The notes under the pieces were generated by a model. It was not told where the DNA came from. It searched no databases and worked only from the letters and a program-made list of their open reading frames with translations. From Collinsella aerofaciens (GTDB lineage Bacteria; Actinomycetota; Coriobacteriia; Coriobacteriales; Coriobacteriaceae), in NCBI GenBank assembly GCA_008680965.1, contig NAKE01000001.1:806001-870000 (forward strand): a DNA stretch of 64,000 nt, written 5' to 3'. The position numbers and the translations under genes were made by a program. Below, one piece after another: positions 16,730 to 25,872 of the stretch (the first letter of the stretch is position 1; every line of letters begins with the position of its first letter).

Positions 16730-18598
16730 CTAAGCGGCGACTTTAGCGCCCTTGTCCTCGTCGATAAAGAAGCGCTTGTACCAAATGAGGAACGTCAGCG
16801 TGGTATAGATCTTGCGCTGGTTGAGCGCGCGACCCTTAAAGTGATCGTCGAGCAGTTTCATGAGCGCATCGGTGTCAAAGAAATCAGCAGCCCACGGCGC
16901 GGTGAAGTATTCCTTTACGTAGTCGTAGTACTTTTGCTCGCGCAGCCAGAACTTGACCGGTACGGGGAAGCCCACCTTCTTGCGCGTTGCCCACTCGTCG
17001 GGCAGCGTGCGGTTGGCAGCGTGGCGCAGAACGAGCTTGCAGCCTTCTTCGTTAACACGGTAGTTGGCGGGAATGTGCTCGGCAAACTCCATGACCTTCT
17101 TGTCCAGGAACGGGACGCGAAGCTCCAGAGAATGCGCCATGCACATCTTGTCGGCCTTGAGCAGAATGTCGCCCGGTAGCCACATGTTCATATCCAGATA
17201 CTGTTTCTTGGAAAGCTCGCAGCAGTTGGGAACCTGCTTGTAGTACTCGGCGCACATCTCGGCGGCGTTCTTGCCGGTGTCATAAGTGGGCTTGAGCACC
17301 TCGTCGACCTCGGAGGGATCGAACACCTTTGCCTGACCCACATACCAGCGCTCGGGAACCTCGGCGCATTTCGTCAGGAAGTTGTGGCCCTTAAAGTAGG
17401 GGAGATGCTGAACGAGTGAGCCCAGGGCGCGACGTACGCCGAGCGGCACGCGCTTCTTAAAGGTGCGCATCTCGGGGGTGTCCTCGTACCACTCATAGCC
17501 GGCAAACAGTTCGTCGGCACCCTCGCCCGAAAGGACGACGGTGACCTCCTTGGAAGCCATCTGCGCCAGATAGTACAGCGGCACGCTGGACAGGTTCGAT
17601 TGCGGCTCGTCCATGTGGTACTGGATATCGGGCAGTGCATCAAAGAACTCGTCGGCGGTAATCATCTTGCGCACGTTCTTGATGCCCAGCTTGTCGGAAA
17701 GCTCGGCGGCGTAGTTGGTCTCGTTGAAGTTTTTGTAATCGAAGCCGACAGAATACGTGGTGTCGGGCATGAGACAGGCGGCAATGTAGCTGGAATCGAC
17801 ACCGCCAGAAAGGAACGAGCCCACCTTAACATCGGCGATTCGGTGCGCAGCGACGCTTTCGTGCACGACCTTGTCACACTCGTCCACGTACTCCTCGAAG
17901 GTCTTGGAGTTGTCGTCGGTGAAGTCACAGCTCCAGTAACGCTTGATGTCCATGGTGTTGGTCGTCAGGTCATACGTAAAACAATGGGCCGGGGCAAGCT
18001 TGAACACGCCCTTAAAGAAGGTCTCCTCCGTGGCAGGGAATTGCAGCGTCAGGTAGGGGCGCAGCGCGTCGTGGTTGACAGCCTTCTCAAACTTGGGATG
18101 GTCCAGGAAGCTCTTGATCTCGGAGCCAAACAGCAGCGAGCCATCGGATGCCTGGTAGTAATAGAACGGCTTGATACCAAAGATGTCACGAGCACCAAAG
18201 AGTTTGTTCTTGTTCTGGTCGTGAATCACGAACGCGTACATGCCGCGCAGACGGTTGACCAGGTCCTCGCCCCACTCCTCGTAACCGTGTACCAGGACTT
18301 CGGTATCAGCGTTGCAGTGGAAGGCGTAGCCGGCTGCCTCCAGTTCGGCGCGAAGCTCCTGGAAGTTGTAGATCTCTCCGTTGAAGACAATCGTGACCTT
18401 GCCGTCGTCGCTCGACATGGGCTGAGCTCCAGCTTCGGAAAGATCAAGAATCGAAAGACGACGGAAGCCAAGGGCAACGTTGTCGACGATATGCTGGCCG
18501 CCCATATCGGGACCACGGTGGATGATGCGATTCATCATGGCCGTGAGAACCAGCTCACTCTGTTCATCTGTACCGGTAAAACCGACAAAACCGCACAT
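16730..18598 (-). CDS. asnB: Asparagine synthase (glutamine-hydrolysing)
   Basis: 622-residue cytosolic enzyme making asparagine from aspartate, ATP and glutamine. The N-terminal class II glutaminase begins MCGFVGFTG, so Cys2 becomes the nucleophile; this fixes the start at 18598 rather than the longer ORF at 18733. AAAGGA precedes it. Glutaminase blocks HRGPDMGGQHI and VFNGEIYNFQELR are present. The synthetase half has the pyrophosphate loop SFLSGGVDSSYIAA and VVLSGEGADELFAGYEWY. The C-terminus matches the family. Monocistronic and divergent from murE. Confidence 0.96.
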   Translation of the reverse strand: MCGFVGFTGTDEQSELVLTAMMNRIIHRGPDMGGQHIVDNVALGFRRLSILDLSEAGAQPMSSDDGKVTIVFNGEIYNFQELRAELEAAGYAFHCNADTEVLVHGYEEWGEDLVNRLRGMYAFVIHDQNKNKLFGARDIFGIKPFYYYQASDGSLLFGSEIKSFLDHPKFEKAVNHDALRPYLTLQFPATEETFFKGVFKLAPAHCFTYDLTTNTMDIKRYWSCDFTDDNSKTFEEYVDECDKVVHESVAAHRIADVKVGSFLSGGVDSSYIAACLMPDTTYSVGFDYKNFNETNYAAELSDKLGIKNVRKMITADEFFDALPDIQYHMDEPQSNLSSVPLYYLAQMASKEVTVVLSGEGADELFAGYEWYEDTPEMRTFKKRVPLGVRRALGSLVQHLPYFKGHNFLTKCAEVPERWYVGQAKVFDPSEVDEVLKPTYDTGKNAAEMCAEYYKQVPNCCELSKKQYLDMNMWLPGDILLKADKMCMAHSLELRVPFLDKKVMEFAEHIPANYRVNEEGCKLVLRHAANRTLPDEWATRKKVGFPVPVKFWLREQKYYDYVKEYFTAPWAADFFDTDALMKLLDDHFKGRALNQRKIYTTLTFLIWYKRFFIDEDKGAKVAA

Positions 18599-18630
18599 GC
18601 AAGATCCTTTCTGCTGACGGCTCAGGTGTA

Positions 18631-18651
18631 CTGCCGCAAGGATTGCGGCAG
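18631..18651 (-). promoter_or_regulatory. Leader hairpin before the asnB ribosome site
   Basis: 9-bp perfect stem CTGCCGCAA / TTGCGGCAG with a 3-base loop, ending about 25 bases before the asnB ribosome site. A role in asnB expression is possible but unproven. Confidence 0.4.
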
Positions 18652-18723
18652 CTGATGTCAAATAATCTTTACTATCATGCCAATCTTTTGTTTCGTGATA
18701 GGGCATAAGCGCCGAGCGAACCG

Positions 18724-18768
18724 AAAAAACCACGTCCCGATCTTCAGGCGAAGCGGCGGGACGTGGTT
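18724..18768 (-). terminator. Minus-strand intrinsic terminator upstream of asnB
   Basis: 12-bp perfect stem AACCACGTCCCG / CGGGACGTGGTT; on the minus strand it runs into six Ts (A run at 18724-18729). It lies about 125 bases before the asnB start and no gene ends there, so it may be a leader attenuator or end a small RNA. No T-box sequence was seen. The rest of 18769-18997 holds nothing else I can name. Confidence 0.7.
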
Positions 18769-18997
18769 GCGAACGCTATGTTAAAGAACAGCACCCAGAT
18801 TTCCTTGGTTTTACACGGGGTGAACACTGTTGCCATTTATTAGACCACGGCACAGTCCATGCAATTTTTTAGAAGGCTGTGATGCGCGCAAGGTCAGGTG
18901 GCATATTAGGATGGTTGATAATACAGAATGTTTCATCGTTTCTGCCGCGGGACGTCTTCTGCCCTTTAAGGCTGAATTTAGCGAGAGAGGTCTTTGT

Positions 18998-20515
18998 ATG
19001 TCGAGTCCGACACAAGAGAAGCTAACTCTGATGCGCTATATAGAGTTGCTCGAGGAAGATGACCTTGTTGTTTCCAGACCGAGCGCTTCGTGCGACCAGC
19101 GCATTGAGTTTGCGACTGATGACTCGCGCCAGGTGCGTCCGGGCACGTTGTTTGTCTGCAAAGGCCGTGCGTTTAAGCGCGAGTACCTGCTTTCGGCAAT
19201 CGCCGATGGCGCCGTGGCCTACGTTTCCGAGGTCGATTACGATGTTGATCTTCCCGCGGTGATTGTGAGCGATATTCGTCGCACGCTCGCCGTGGTGGCA
19301 GATGCCTTTTATGGGCACCCGTCGGGTAAGGTGAAGGTCTGCGCCTTTACAGGCACCAAGGGCAAGTCGACCTGCAGCTTTTATCTGCGCGGCATCCTCG
19401 CCAACGAGGCCAAGCTTACGGGCTGTCATCGACCCGCTCTTAATACGGGCATTGAGTTCGACGACGGCATCGAGACGGGCCCTTCCAAGCTGACGACCCC
19501 CGAATCCTTCCTGCTGCAGTCTCGCATCGCACATGCTGCGGAGGCGGGTGCCCCGTGGCTGGTTATGGAGGCATCGAGTCAGGGCCTCAAATACGAGCGC
19601 ACGGGCAAGATTGACTTTGAAGTCGGCGCCTTTACCAATATCGGCGAGGATCACATTTCGCCGATTGAGCATCCGACGCTCGAGGATTACTTTGCCAGCA
19701 AGCTCAAAATCTTCTTGCAGAGCCGTTTTGCCGTGGTCAATCTCGATATGGATAAGGTCGATCGCGTGCTCGAGGCGGCATCTCGTTGCGAACGTACGGT
19801 GACGTTCTCCCTGACCGACGAGCGTGCCGACGTGCTTGCGCTGGCGATTCGCAATGGCGACTGCGGCGTGGTGGCAACGGTGCGCACGCCCCGTTTTACG
19901 CGTGACATTGTGATTCCCACGCCGGTTAAGTTCAATGTGTCCAACGCGCTTGCCGCTATTGCCTGCGCCGAGGCCCTGGGCATTTCCGAAGAGGGTATCG
20001 TCCATGGCTTTGAGGGCGTCTTCGTTCCCGGTCGTATGGAGCTCTATCCGTCCGTATCGGGCAAAATCCTGGGCATCGTCGATTTTGCACATAACGGCAT
20101 GAGTCTCGAGACACTCCTGCGCGACTTGCGCGAGAACTATCCCGAGCGCGAGCTGGCGGTTGTATTTGGCGCTACGGGCGGTAAGGGTGTCGATCGACGC
20201 ACCACGATGGGCATCGCCGCTGGCAAGTATGCCGACCGAATCGTGATTACCGAGGATGACCCCGGCCCCGAGGATGTCGAGGACATCTGCGCCGAGATCG
20301 CGCGCAACGTTCAAGCGCAGGGAAATGATAACTGGCAAATCGTGGCTGATCGCGTTGCCGCTATCGAGACTGCCGTGCGCGAAACTGTCCGTCCTGCCGT
20401 GGTCATCGTGACCGGTAAGGGCGAGGAAGAGTGTATGCTGCGCAAGAACGGACCCGAGCCTTGTGAGCGCGACGGTTCGATTCTCAAGCGCATCCTTGCG
20501 GCGTACGACGCCTAG
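18998..20515 (+). CDS. murE: UDP-N-acetylmuramyl-tripeptide synthetase (MurE)
   Basis: 505-residue Mur ligase adding the third residue (a diamino acid) to UDP-MurNAc-L-Ala-D-Glu. Motifs are ATP loop AFTGTKGKSTCSFYLRG, EASSQGLKYERTG, FTNIGEDHISPIEHPTLEDYF, VDFAHNGMSLETLL and VTGKGEEECM. The specificity loop reads EDDPGPED, not the DNPR of meso-DAP enzymes, so lysine or ornithine is the likely substrate (inference). Start ATG 18998 follows GAGAGAGG; the ORF's 56 extra upstream residues are unlike the family. First of a cell-wall/nucleotide gene cluster. Confidence 0.93.
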   Translation: MSSPTQEKLTLMRYIELLEEDDLVVSRPSASCDQRIEFATDDSRQVRPGTLFVCKGRAFKREYLLSAIADGAVAYVSEVDYDVDLPAVIVSDIRRTLAVVADAFYGHPSGKVKVCAFTGTKGKSTCSFYLRGILANEAKLTGCHRPALNTGIEFDDGIETGPSKLTTPESFLLQSRIAHAAEAGAPWLVMEASSQGLKYERTGKIDFEVGAFTNIGEDHISPIEHPTLEDYFASKLKIFLQSRFAVVNLDMDKVDRVLEAASRCERTVTFSLTDERADVLALAIRNGDCGVVATVRTPRFTRDIVIPTPVKFNVSNALAAIACAEALGISEEGIVHGFEGVFVPGRMELYPSVSGKILGIVDFAHNGMSLETLLRDLRENYPERELAVVFGATGGKGVDRRTTMGIAAGKYADRIVITEDDPGPEDVEDICAEIARNVQAQGNDNWQIVADRVAAIETAVRETVRPAVVIVTGKGEEECMLRKNGPEPCERDGSILKRILAAYDA

Positions 20516-20545
20516 ACCAGCCCCTTCTATGTAAACGGAGTGACC

Positions 20546-21457
20546 ATGTCCCACAACATCCTGCCGACCGTTGCCGAGCTTTCGGGCGAGATGCGCGAGC
20601 GCCTTGCCAAGGTCAAGTATGTCTTTACCGATCTGGACGCCACGATGCTCGCCCCCGGCTCGTGCGTGCTGCGCGATAACGACGGCAATCCCTCGACCAA
20701 GCTCGTCGAGGCGGTTGTCGCGCTCGCCCGTGCCGGCATCCAGGTGGTTCCCACCTCGGGTCGCAATCGCACCATGATCCATGAGGACGCCCGCGTGCTC
20801 GGCCTCAACTCCTACATCGGCGAGATGGGCGGCCTGGTCATGTACGACCTCAAGGCCAACGACTGGGAGTACCTGACGGGCGACATGCCCTACGACCCCG
20901 CCTGCGGTCTCACGCCGCACCAGGTGATCGAGCAGACCGGCGTGTGCGAGAAGATCCTTGCCCGCTGGCCGCACAAGATCGAATACCACAACGACATGTC
21001 GACCGGCTACAAGTACCGTGAGGTCACCGTCGGCATGCGCGGCGATGTGCCCGACGATGAGGTCCAGGCCATCCTGGACGAGGCCGGCTGCGGTCTGGTC
21101 TGGGCTTGCAACGGCCATCTGACGCACCTGTCCAAGCCGACGACGCTCGAGCTTAATCGCGTCGAGGACGGTCGCGCCTTCAACATCAATCCGGCGGGGC
21201 TCAACAAGGGCGTTGCCATTGCGCGCTTCTGCGAGCACCTGGGGATCGAGCGCGAGGAGACGCTTGCACTCGGCGACTCCGAGTCCGACTTCTACATGGC
21301 CGACCATGTTGGCATGTTCTGCCTGGTCGAGAACGGCCTGACGAGCGCCGGTGCCCCGGAGTTCTTGGACGCCTGCGACAATGCCTATGTAACGCGCGGC
21401 AAGATTGTCGACGGTTGGGCGGCAACGGCCGAGCTGTTGGTCGCGGCCCGTTCGTAG
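20546..21457 (+). CDS. HAD-superfamily hydrolase (Cof-type phosphatase)
   Basis: 303 residues. HAD motif I is FTDLDATML (Asp nucleophile and acid Asp, with Ala in place of the common Gly), motif II is PTSGRN, and the late motif is LALGDSESDFYMADHVG. The large cap between motifs II and III fits class IIB (Cof/sucrose-phosphatase-like, mannosyl-3-phosphoglycerate phosphatase-like). ATG 20546 is preferred over 20540 because GGAG is spaced for it. It lies between murE and murI with short gaps, so it is probably cotranscribed. Substrate not assignable. Confidence 0.85.
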   Translation: MSHNILPTVAELSGEMRERLAKVKYVFTDLDATMLAPGSCVLRDNDGNPSTKLVEAVVALARAGIQVVPTSGRNRTMIHEDARVLGLNSYIGEMGGLVMYDLKANDWEYLTGDMPYDPACGLTPHQVIEQTGVCEKILARWPHKIEYHNDMSTGYKYREVTVGMRGDVPDDEVQAILDEAGCGLVWACNGHLTHLSKPTTLELNRVEDGRAFNINPAGLNKGVAIARFCEHLGIEREETLALGDSESDFYMADHVGMFCLVENGLTSAGAPEFLDACDNAYVTRGKIVDGWAATAELLVAARS

Positions 21458-21508
21458 CACGACGCATCACGCATGGTCGTATTTTTCGAGAGAGAATCTG
21501 GTGAGGTA

Positions 21509-22393
21509 ATGTCCGATATCGATAATCTGGCCGGGGACACGCGTCCGATCGGCGTGTTCGACTCGGGCCTGGGCGGCTTGACGGTCGCGCGAGCGATCGC
21601 AACGGCGCTTCCGCACGAGTCCGTCTACTATTTCGGTGACACTAAGCGCTGCCCTTATGGCACCCGCACCGAGGACGAGGTTCGCTCGTTTGCACTGCAG
21701 GCGGGCCGCTGGCTATCGAGGCACGACGTTAAGATCATGGTCATCGCCTGTAACACGGCGACCGCCGCGGCCTTGCGTCTGGCTCAGCAAGTGCTCGACG
21801 TTCCCGTGATCGGCGTGATCGCCCCGGGCGCACGCGCCGCCATCAACAGCACGCGTACGCGTCGCGTGGGCGTGCTCGCCACCAACCTCACCATTCGCTC
21901 GGGCGCCTACACGCGCGCCATCCAGGATTTGGATGCTGGTGTCGATGTGTATGGCTGCCCGGCTTCGAGCTTTGTCGAGGTCGTCGAGCACGAGCTCGCC
22001 TCGGGCGCGCATCTGCAGGAGCAGTGGCTCGAGAACGAGGATATTTTTGATACGCCAGCCGTTCGCGCGCTGGTCGGCGCCACAGTCGAGCCGCTGCACG
22101 ATCGTGGCATCGATACCGTGGTACTCGGCTGTACGCACTTCCCGCTGCTGGTGGGTCCCATCCGCCATGCGCTGGGACCCGGGGTGCGCGTGGTGAGCTC
22201 CGCCGAGGAGACCACCCGCGAGCTGACCGATATCCTCACACGCCGTGAGCAGCTGGCGGGCGATACCGCCGAGCCGCAGCATCGCTTTGCCACTACGTCT
22301 GACAACATTGCCGAGTTTGCGGTGGCGGGCAGCTTTATCTTTGGCCAGCCGCTCAAAAGCATCGAGCATGTCGATATCGATGAACTCGGTTAG
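21509..22393 (+). CDS. murI: Glutamate racemase
   Basis: 294-residue cofactor-independent racemase supplying D-glutamate for peptidoglycan. Signature GVFDSGLGGLTVARAI; catalytic cysteines in IACNTATAA and VVLGCTHFPLL; YFGDTKRCPYGTR is the family substrate loop. ATG 21509 follows GGTGAGG; the longer ORF from 21473 adds atypical residues. Confidence 0.95.
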   Translation: MSDIDNLAGDTRPIGVFDSGLGGLTVARAIATALPHESVYYFGDTKRCPYGTRTEDEVRSFALQAGRWLSRHDVKIMVIACNTATAAALRLAQQVLDVPVIGVIAPGARAAINSTRTRRVGVLATNLTIRSGAYTRAIQDLDAGVDVYGCPASSFVEVVEHELASGAHLQEQWLENEDIFDTPAVRALVGATVEPLHDRGIDTVVLGCTHFPLLVGPIRHALGPGVRVVSSAEETTRELTDILTRREQLAGDTAEPQHRFATTSDNIAEFAVAGSFIFGQPLKSIEHVDIDELG

Positions 22394-22446
22394 GCGCGCA
22401 ATGTCGCCGGAGTCTTTGCCGCATCTTTTGCCGAAAGGATAGTTCC

Positions 22447-23172
22447 ATGGAATACATGCAGGTCAACCGCGCCAACGGCCGTGCCGCCAACGAGCTGCGC
22501 CCCGTTAAGCTTGCCCGCGGCGTCATGAAGCACGCCCACGGCTCGTGCCTGGCCGAGTTCGGCGACACGCGCGTACTGTGCGCAGCCACCATCGAGGAGG
22601 GCGTGCCGGGCTGGCGCAAGGGCGCCAAGGCCGGCTGGGTAACGGCGGAATATGCGATGCTGCCTGCCTCGACCGGTAAACGCTGCAAGCGCGAGCATGC
22701 CAACCGCAAGGGCCGCTCCATGGAGATCGAGCGGCTTATCGGCCGCAGCCTGCGTACCGTCGTCAACATGAAGGCGCTCGGCGAGTACACCGTTACCGTC
22801 GACTGCGATGTGATCCAGGCCGATGGCGGCACGCGTACGGCGAGCATTACCGGCGCCTGGTTGGCGCTGCACGACGCCCTTGCCATGTGGGTCGAGGCGG
22901 GCAAACTCGAGCGCATCCCGCTCACGGGCCAGGTTGCCGCCATTTCCATGGGCGTCGTCGACGGCAACACCCTGCTCGACTTGGATTATTCCGAGGACAG
23001 CCACGCCGAGGTCGACATGAACCTCGTCGCCACCGACACCGGCGAGATGATCGAACTCCAGGGTACCGGCGAGCAGGCGCCCTTCGACCGTAAGCGTCTC
23101 AACGCCCTACTCGACCTGGGCGACAAGGGCATTGCCGAGCTCATCGAGCTCCAGCGCCAAGCCCTCGCCTAA
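22447..23172 (+). CDS. rph: Ribonuclease PH
   Basis: 241-residue phosphorolytic 3'-5' exoribonuclease that trims tRNA 3' ends. Present are RPVKLARGVMKHAHGSCLAEFGDTRVLCAATIEEGVP, AEYAMLPASTGKR and QADGGTRTASITGAWLAL, all RNase PH blocks. ATG 22447 follows AAAGGA. Followed by the GGGACAG hairpin at 23171. Confidence 0.96.
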   Translation: MEYMQVNRANGRAANELRPVKLARGVMKHAHGSCLAEFGDTRVLCAATIEEGVPGWRKGAKAGWVTAEYAMLPASTGKRCKREHANRKGRSMEIERLIGRSLRTVVNMKALGEYTVTVDCDVIQADGGTRTASITGAWLALHDALAMWVEAGKLERIPLTGQVAAISMGVVDGNTLLDLDYSEDSHAEVDMNLVATDTGEMIELQGTGEQAPFDRKRLNALLDLGDKGIAELIELQRQALA

Positions 23173-23208
23173 CCTGCCAAAAAGGGACAGGTTTATTTTG
23201 GCAGGTTT
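23171..23208 (+). terminator. Hairpin with GGGACAG core after rph
   Basis: Arms AACCTGCCAAAA / TTTTGGCAGGTT enclose AGGGACAGGTTTA; T-rich tail. One of several hairpins here built on a GGGACAG-type core (see findings). 23209-23318 has no gene. Confidence 0.7.
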
Positions 23209-23318
23209 TATCTGGGAAAACGTCGAAGTATAAGACTGCCGTTGATTGAGACGGGAGAGAGGCCGAAGTCCTCGTCGTCCTCAACTCGGCATTGCTATAG
23301 AGACAAAGGAGACCAGCT

Positions 23319-23960
23319 ATGGCACTTGAGAAGATTGACATCGACACCCTCGACCCGGCGGCGACCATCGTCGTGGCAACCGGCAACGCCCATAAGCTCA
23401 CCGAGATCGAGGCCATTTTGGGCAAGGTCATGCCCGAGGTGCGCTTTGTGGCGCTCGGCCAGCTGGGCGATTTTGAGGACCCCGAGGAAAACGGCACGAC
23501 GTTTTTGGAGAACGCCATCATCAAGGCGCAGGCTGCGGTCGAGGAGACGGGCCTTATGGCCATCGCCGACGACTCCGGCTTGGTCGTCGATGCGTTGGAC
23601 GGCGAGCCGGGCGTGTATAGCGCGCGCTATGCGGGCGTGCATGGCGACGATGCCGCCAACAACGCCAAGCTTCTCGTTAACCTGGAAGGCGTGGCAGACG
23701 AGGACCGTACCGCGCGCTTTATGAGCGTCGTCGCGCTTATCGATACGGACGGCCTGGTCACCTATGGCGAGGGCGCCTGCGAAGGCGTTATCGCGCACGA
23801 GGGCCGCGGCGAACACGGTTTTGGCTACGACCCGCTGTTCCTGCCGGTCGATACGCCGGGCAAGACCATGGCCGAGCTCACGGCGGACGAGAAGAACGCC
23901 ATCAGCCATCGTTTCCATGCGCTCGAGCATCTGTCCGCCAAGCTGACGGGCGAGGAGTAG
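23319..23960 (+). CDS. rdgB: XTP/dITP diphosphatase (RdgB/HAM1 family)
   Basis: 213-residue house-cleaning pyrophosphatase that removes non-canonical purine triphosphates (dITP, XTP). Core blocks are VVATGNAHKLTEIEAIL, LMAIADDSGLVVDALDGEPGVYSARYAG, GFGYDPLFLP and ISHRFHAL. About 15 extra N-terminal residues precede the usual start; ATG 23319 has AAAGGAG at a good distance. Only three bases separate it from dtd. Confidence 0.94.
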   Translation: MALEKIDIDTLDPAATIVVATGNAHKLTEIEAILGKVMPEVRFVALGQLGDFEDPEENGTTFLENAIIKAQAAVEETGLMAIADDSGLVVDALDGEPGVYSARYAGVHGDDAANNAKLLVNLEGVADEDRTARFMSVVALIDTDGLVTYGEGACEGVIAHEGRGEHGFGYDPLFLPVDTPGKTMAELTADEKNAISHRFHALEHLSAKLTGEE

Positions 23961-23963
23961 ACC

Positions 23964-24410
23964 GTGCGTGCGGTGGTGCAGCGCGTGCTCAACGCCAGCG
24001 TGACAGTCGACGGCGAGTGCGTGGGCCGCATTGGACGCGGCTACCTGGTGTTGCTGGGCGTGGGCCACGGCGACACACGCGCCGAAGCCGACAAGCTGTG
24101 GGGCAAGCTCCGCGGGCTGCGTATCAACGAGGACGAGAATGGCAAGACCAACTTGGCGCTGGCCGATGTCGACGGCGAGGTACTCGTGGTGTCGCAGTTC
24201 ACGCTGTTTGCCGACTGCCGCCACGGCCGCCGTCCGTCGTTTACGGATGCCGGCGCGCCCGATGTCGCTAACGAACTTTACGAGTACTTTCTGACACTCG
24301 TCGCCCAGGACGTTGAGCATGTGGCGCATGGTATCTTTGGCGCCGATATGAAGGTCGACCTGGTCAACGACGGTCCGTTCACCATTGTTCTGGACACAGA
24401 CAATCTGTAA
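23964..24410 (+). CDS. dtd: D-aminoacyl-tRNA deacylase
   Basis: 148 residues, GTG start directly after rdgB. It removes D-amino acids from mischarged tRNA. It begins MRAVVQRVLNASVTVDGE, with the active-site SQFTLFADCRHGRRPSF and the late cis-proline-type motif around GPFTIVLDT. Also contains NLALADVDGEVLVV. The start codon GTG fits the family N-terminus exactly. Confidence 0.95.
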   Translation: MRAVVQRVLNASVTVDGECVGRIGRGYLVLLGVGHGDTRAEADKLWGKLRGLRINEDENGKTNLALADVDGEVLVVSQFTLFADCRHGRRPSFTDAGAPDVANELYEYFLTLVAQDVEHVAHGIFGADMKVDLVNDGPFTIVLDTDNL

Positions 24411-24442
24411 GTAGTCAATTTGGGACGGGGCTTTTTAGCTGC

Positions 24443-24472
24443 TTGCGTATGGCTGCAGCAGGGTGCTATAGT
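24443..24472 (+). promoter_or_regulatory. Promoter upstream of veg-ispE
   Basis: TTGCGT (24443-24448), 18-base spacer, TATAGT (24467-24472), about 70 bases before veg. The leader contains a short GGGG/CCCC hairpin followed by five Ts (24493-24512), a possible attenuator. Confidence 0.6.
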
Positions 24473-24539
24473 ATTAGAGTTTTGTCTATCTTAGGGGCAT
24501 TATCCCCTTTTTGAATTGCACCCTCTGGAGGCCCTATTC

Positions 24540-24836
24540 ATGGAAGAGATGGAAGTCAATCACGTCGACGACATCCACGAGAAGCTGACCGATATGGTGG
24601 GCGATCGCGTCAAGGTTAAGGCCAACATGGGCCGTACCCGCGTCATCGAGCGCATGGGCACCATCAAGAGCGTCCATCCCGCCGTCTTTATCGTCGAGGT
24701 TGACGAGCGTCGTGGCCGCAAATCGCGTCAGTCCTACCAGTATATCGATGTTCTTACCGGCCAGGTCGAACTGTTCGACCCCGAGAGCGGCGAGCATATC
24801 TTTACCCCGCTCGGCAACCAGCTCGAGGAGCACTAA
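24540..24836 (+). CDS. Veg-family protein (DUF1021)
   Basis: 98-residue small protein of the Veg family. The family core is visible: LTDMVGDRVKVKANMGRTRVIERMGTI, then RGRKSRQSYQYIDVLTGQVELFD. Bacillus Veg influences biofilm matrix genes; the role here is not known. ATG 24540 is used because GGAGG lies ten bases upstream; the longer frame starts with TTG at 24516. The gene lies directly before ispE, the same neighbourhood as in Bacillus. Confidence 0.88.
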   Translation: MEEMEVNHVDDIHEKLTDMVGDRVKVKANMGRTRVIERMGTIKSVHPAVFIVEVDERRGRKSRQSYQYIDVLTGQVELFDPESGEHIFTPLGNQLEEH

Positions 24837-24838
24837 CG

Positions 24839-25735
24839 GTGACCGATCGGTCCCTCATCCTTACCGCGCCGGCAAAGATTAACCTCTATCTGGGAGTTCA
24901 TACCGAGCGCGACGCCCGCGGCTATCACAGGGTCGATTCCCTGATGGCAGCCGTCGGTCTTGCCGATACCGTGACGGTCGCGCCGGCGCAGGCGTTGACC
25001 GTCCAGACGGTTCCGGCATCCGATTTTCCCATGCAAAAAAATACGGCTTATCGGGCGGCAATCGCTATGGCCGAGCATTACGGTCGCGATGCCAACGTGT
25101 GCGTGACGATCGAAAAACGTATCCCGCTGTGCGCCGGCCTGGGAGGCCCCTCGACGGATGCCGCTGCGGTCATCGTTGCCTTGGCCGAGCTGTGGGGTAT
25201 CGACCGCGCCGACCCCGCGCTCGATGACATCGCTCGCGGTATCGGCGCCGACGTGCCGTTCTTTTTGCACACGAGTCCCGCATTCTACGTCGGCGGGGGA
25301 GATGTGCTGGCCACTGAGTATCCTGTGCTTCCGGCGACACCTGTCGTATTGGTCAAACCGCACGAGACGAGCGTTTCAACGGTTGAAGCGTATCGACGAT
25401 TTGATGAGAACCCGGTGCCCGCGGAAAAACCCGATGCGATTGCTTCTGTCTTACGCGCCGGCGATGCCGAGGCGGCATATGCGCTCGTTCATAACAATCT
25501 GGGCGTCATATCCGCGCAGATGGAGCCGCGGATCCAGGCAGTTCTCGACTGGCTGCGCGCACAGGAGGGAACCATTGCCGTGGACGTGTGTGGTTCGGGT
25601 GCTTGCTCGTTTGCCATTTGCGATACCGTCGCTGCAGCAGCCCATCTTGCGGGGGCTGCCCAGCAAAATGGCTGGTGGGCCTGCGCGACTGAGCTTATTC
25701 CCAACACGGTTCAAATCGACGCGCCAAAGAAATAA
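24839..25735 (+). CDS. ispE: 4-diphosphocytidyl-2-C-methyl-D-erythritol kinase
   Basis: 298-residue GHMP kinase of the MEP isoprenoid pathway, phosphorylating CDP-methylerythritol. It begins with APAKINLYLGVHTERDARGYHRVDSLM and has the ATP loop IPLCAGLGGPSTDAAAVIVAL and late VDVCGSGACSFAI. GTG start two bases after the veg stop. ispD and ispF lie 16 kb away at 41.1-42.3 kb. Confidence 0.93.
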   Translation: MTDRSLILTAPAKINLYLGVHTERDARGYHRVDSLMAAVGLADTVTVAPAQALTVQTVPASDFPMQKNTAYRAAIAMAEHYGRDANVCVTIEKRIPLCAGLGGPSTDAAAVIVALAELWGIDRADPALDDIARGIGADVPFFLHTSPAFYVGGGDVLATEYPVLPATPVVLVKPHETSVSTVEAYRRFDENPVPAEKPDAIASVLRAGDAEAAYALVHNNLGVISAQMEPRIQAVLDWLRAQEGTIAVDVCGSGACSFAICDTVAAAAHLAGAAQQNGWWACATELIPNTVQIDAPKK

Positions 25736-25784
25736 AAATTTCTCTAGCACGCGACGAAAATCTTTGTTACTATAATCGAGCTAA

Positions 25785-25861
25785 CGGGTTGTGGCTCAGT
25801 TTGGTAGAGCACTGCGTTCGGGACGCAGGGGTCGCTGGTTCAAATCCAGTCAACCCGACCA
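25785..25861 (+). tRNA. tRNA-Pro (anticodon CGG)
   Basis: Acceptor CGGGTTG / CAACCCG, D-arm GGCTCAGTTTGGTAGAGC, anticodon loop TTCGGGA (CGG), T-loop GTTCAAATC, encoded CCA. A TATAAT lies at 25771-25776 just upstream without a clear -35. Confidence 0.96.
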
Positions 25862-25872
25862 GAGCATGAGGA

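Noticed and set aside
18599..18997. T-box leader for asnB
   Set aside because: The T-box consensus (AGGGTGGNACCGCG) and a specifier stem could not be found; only hairpins are visible.
24516..24539. Alternative upstream TTG start for the Veg-family gene
   Set aside because: It would place the GGAGG ribosome site inside the coding region; ATG 24540 is correctly spaced.
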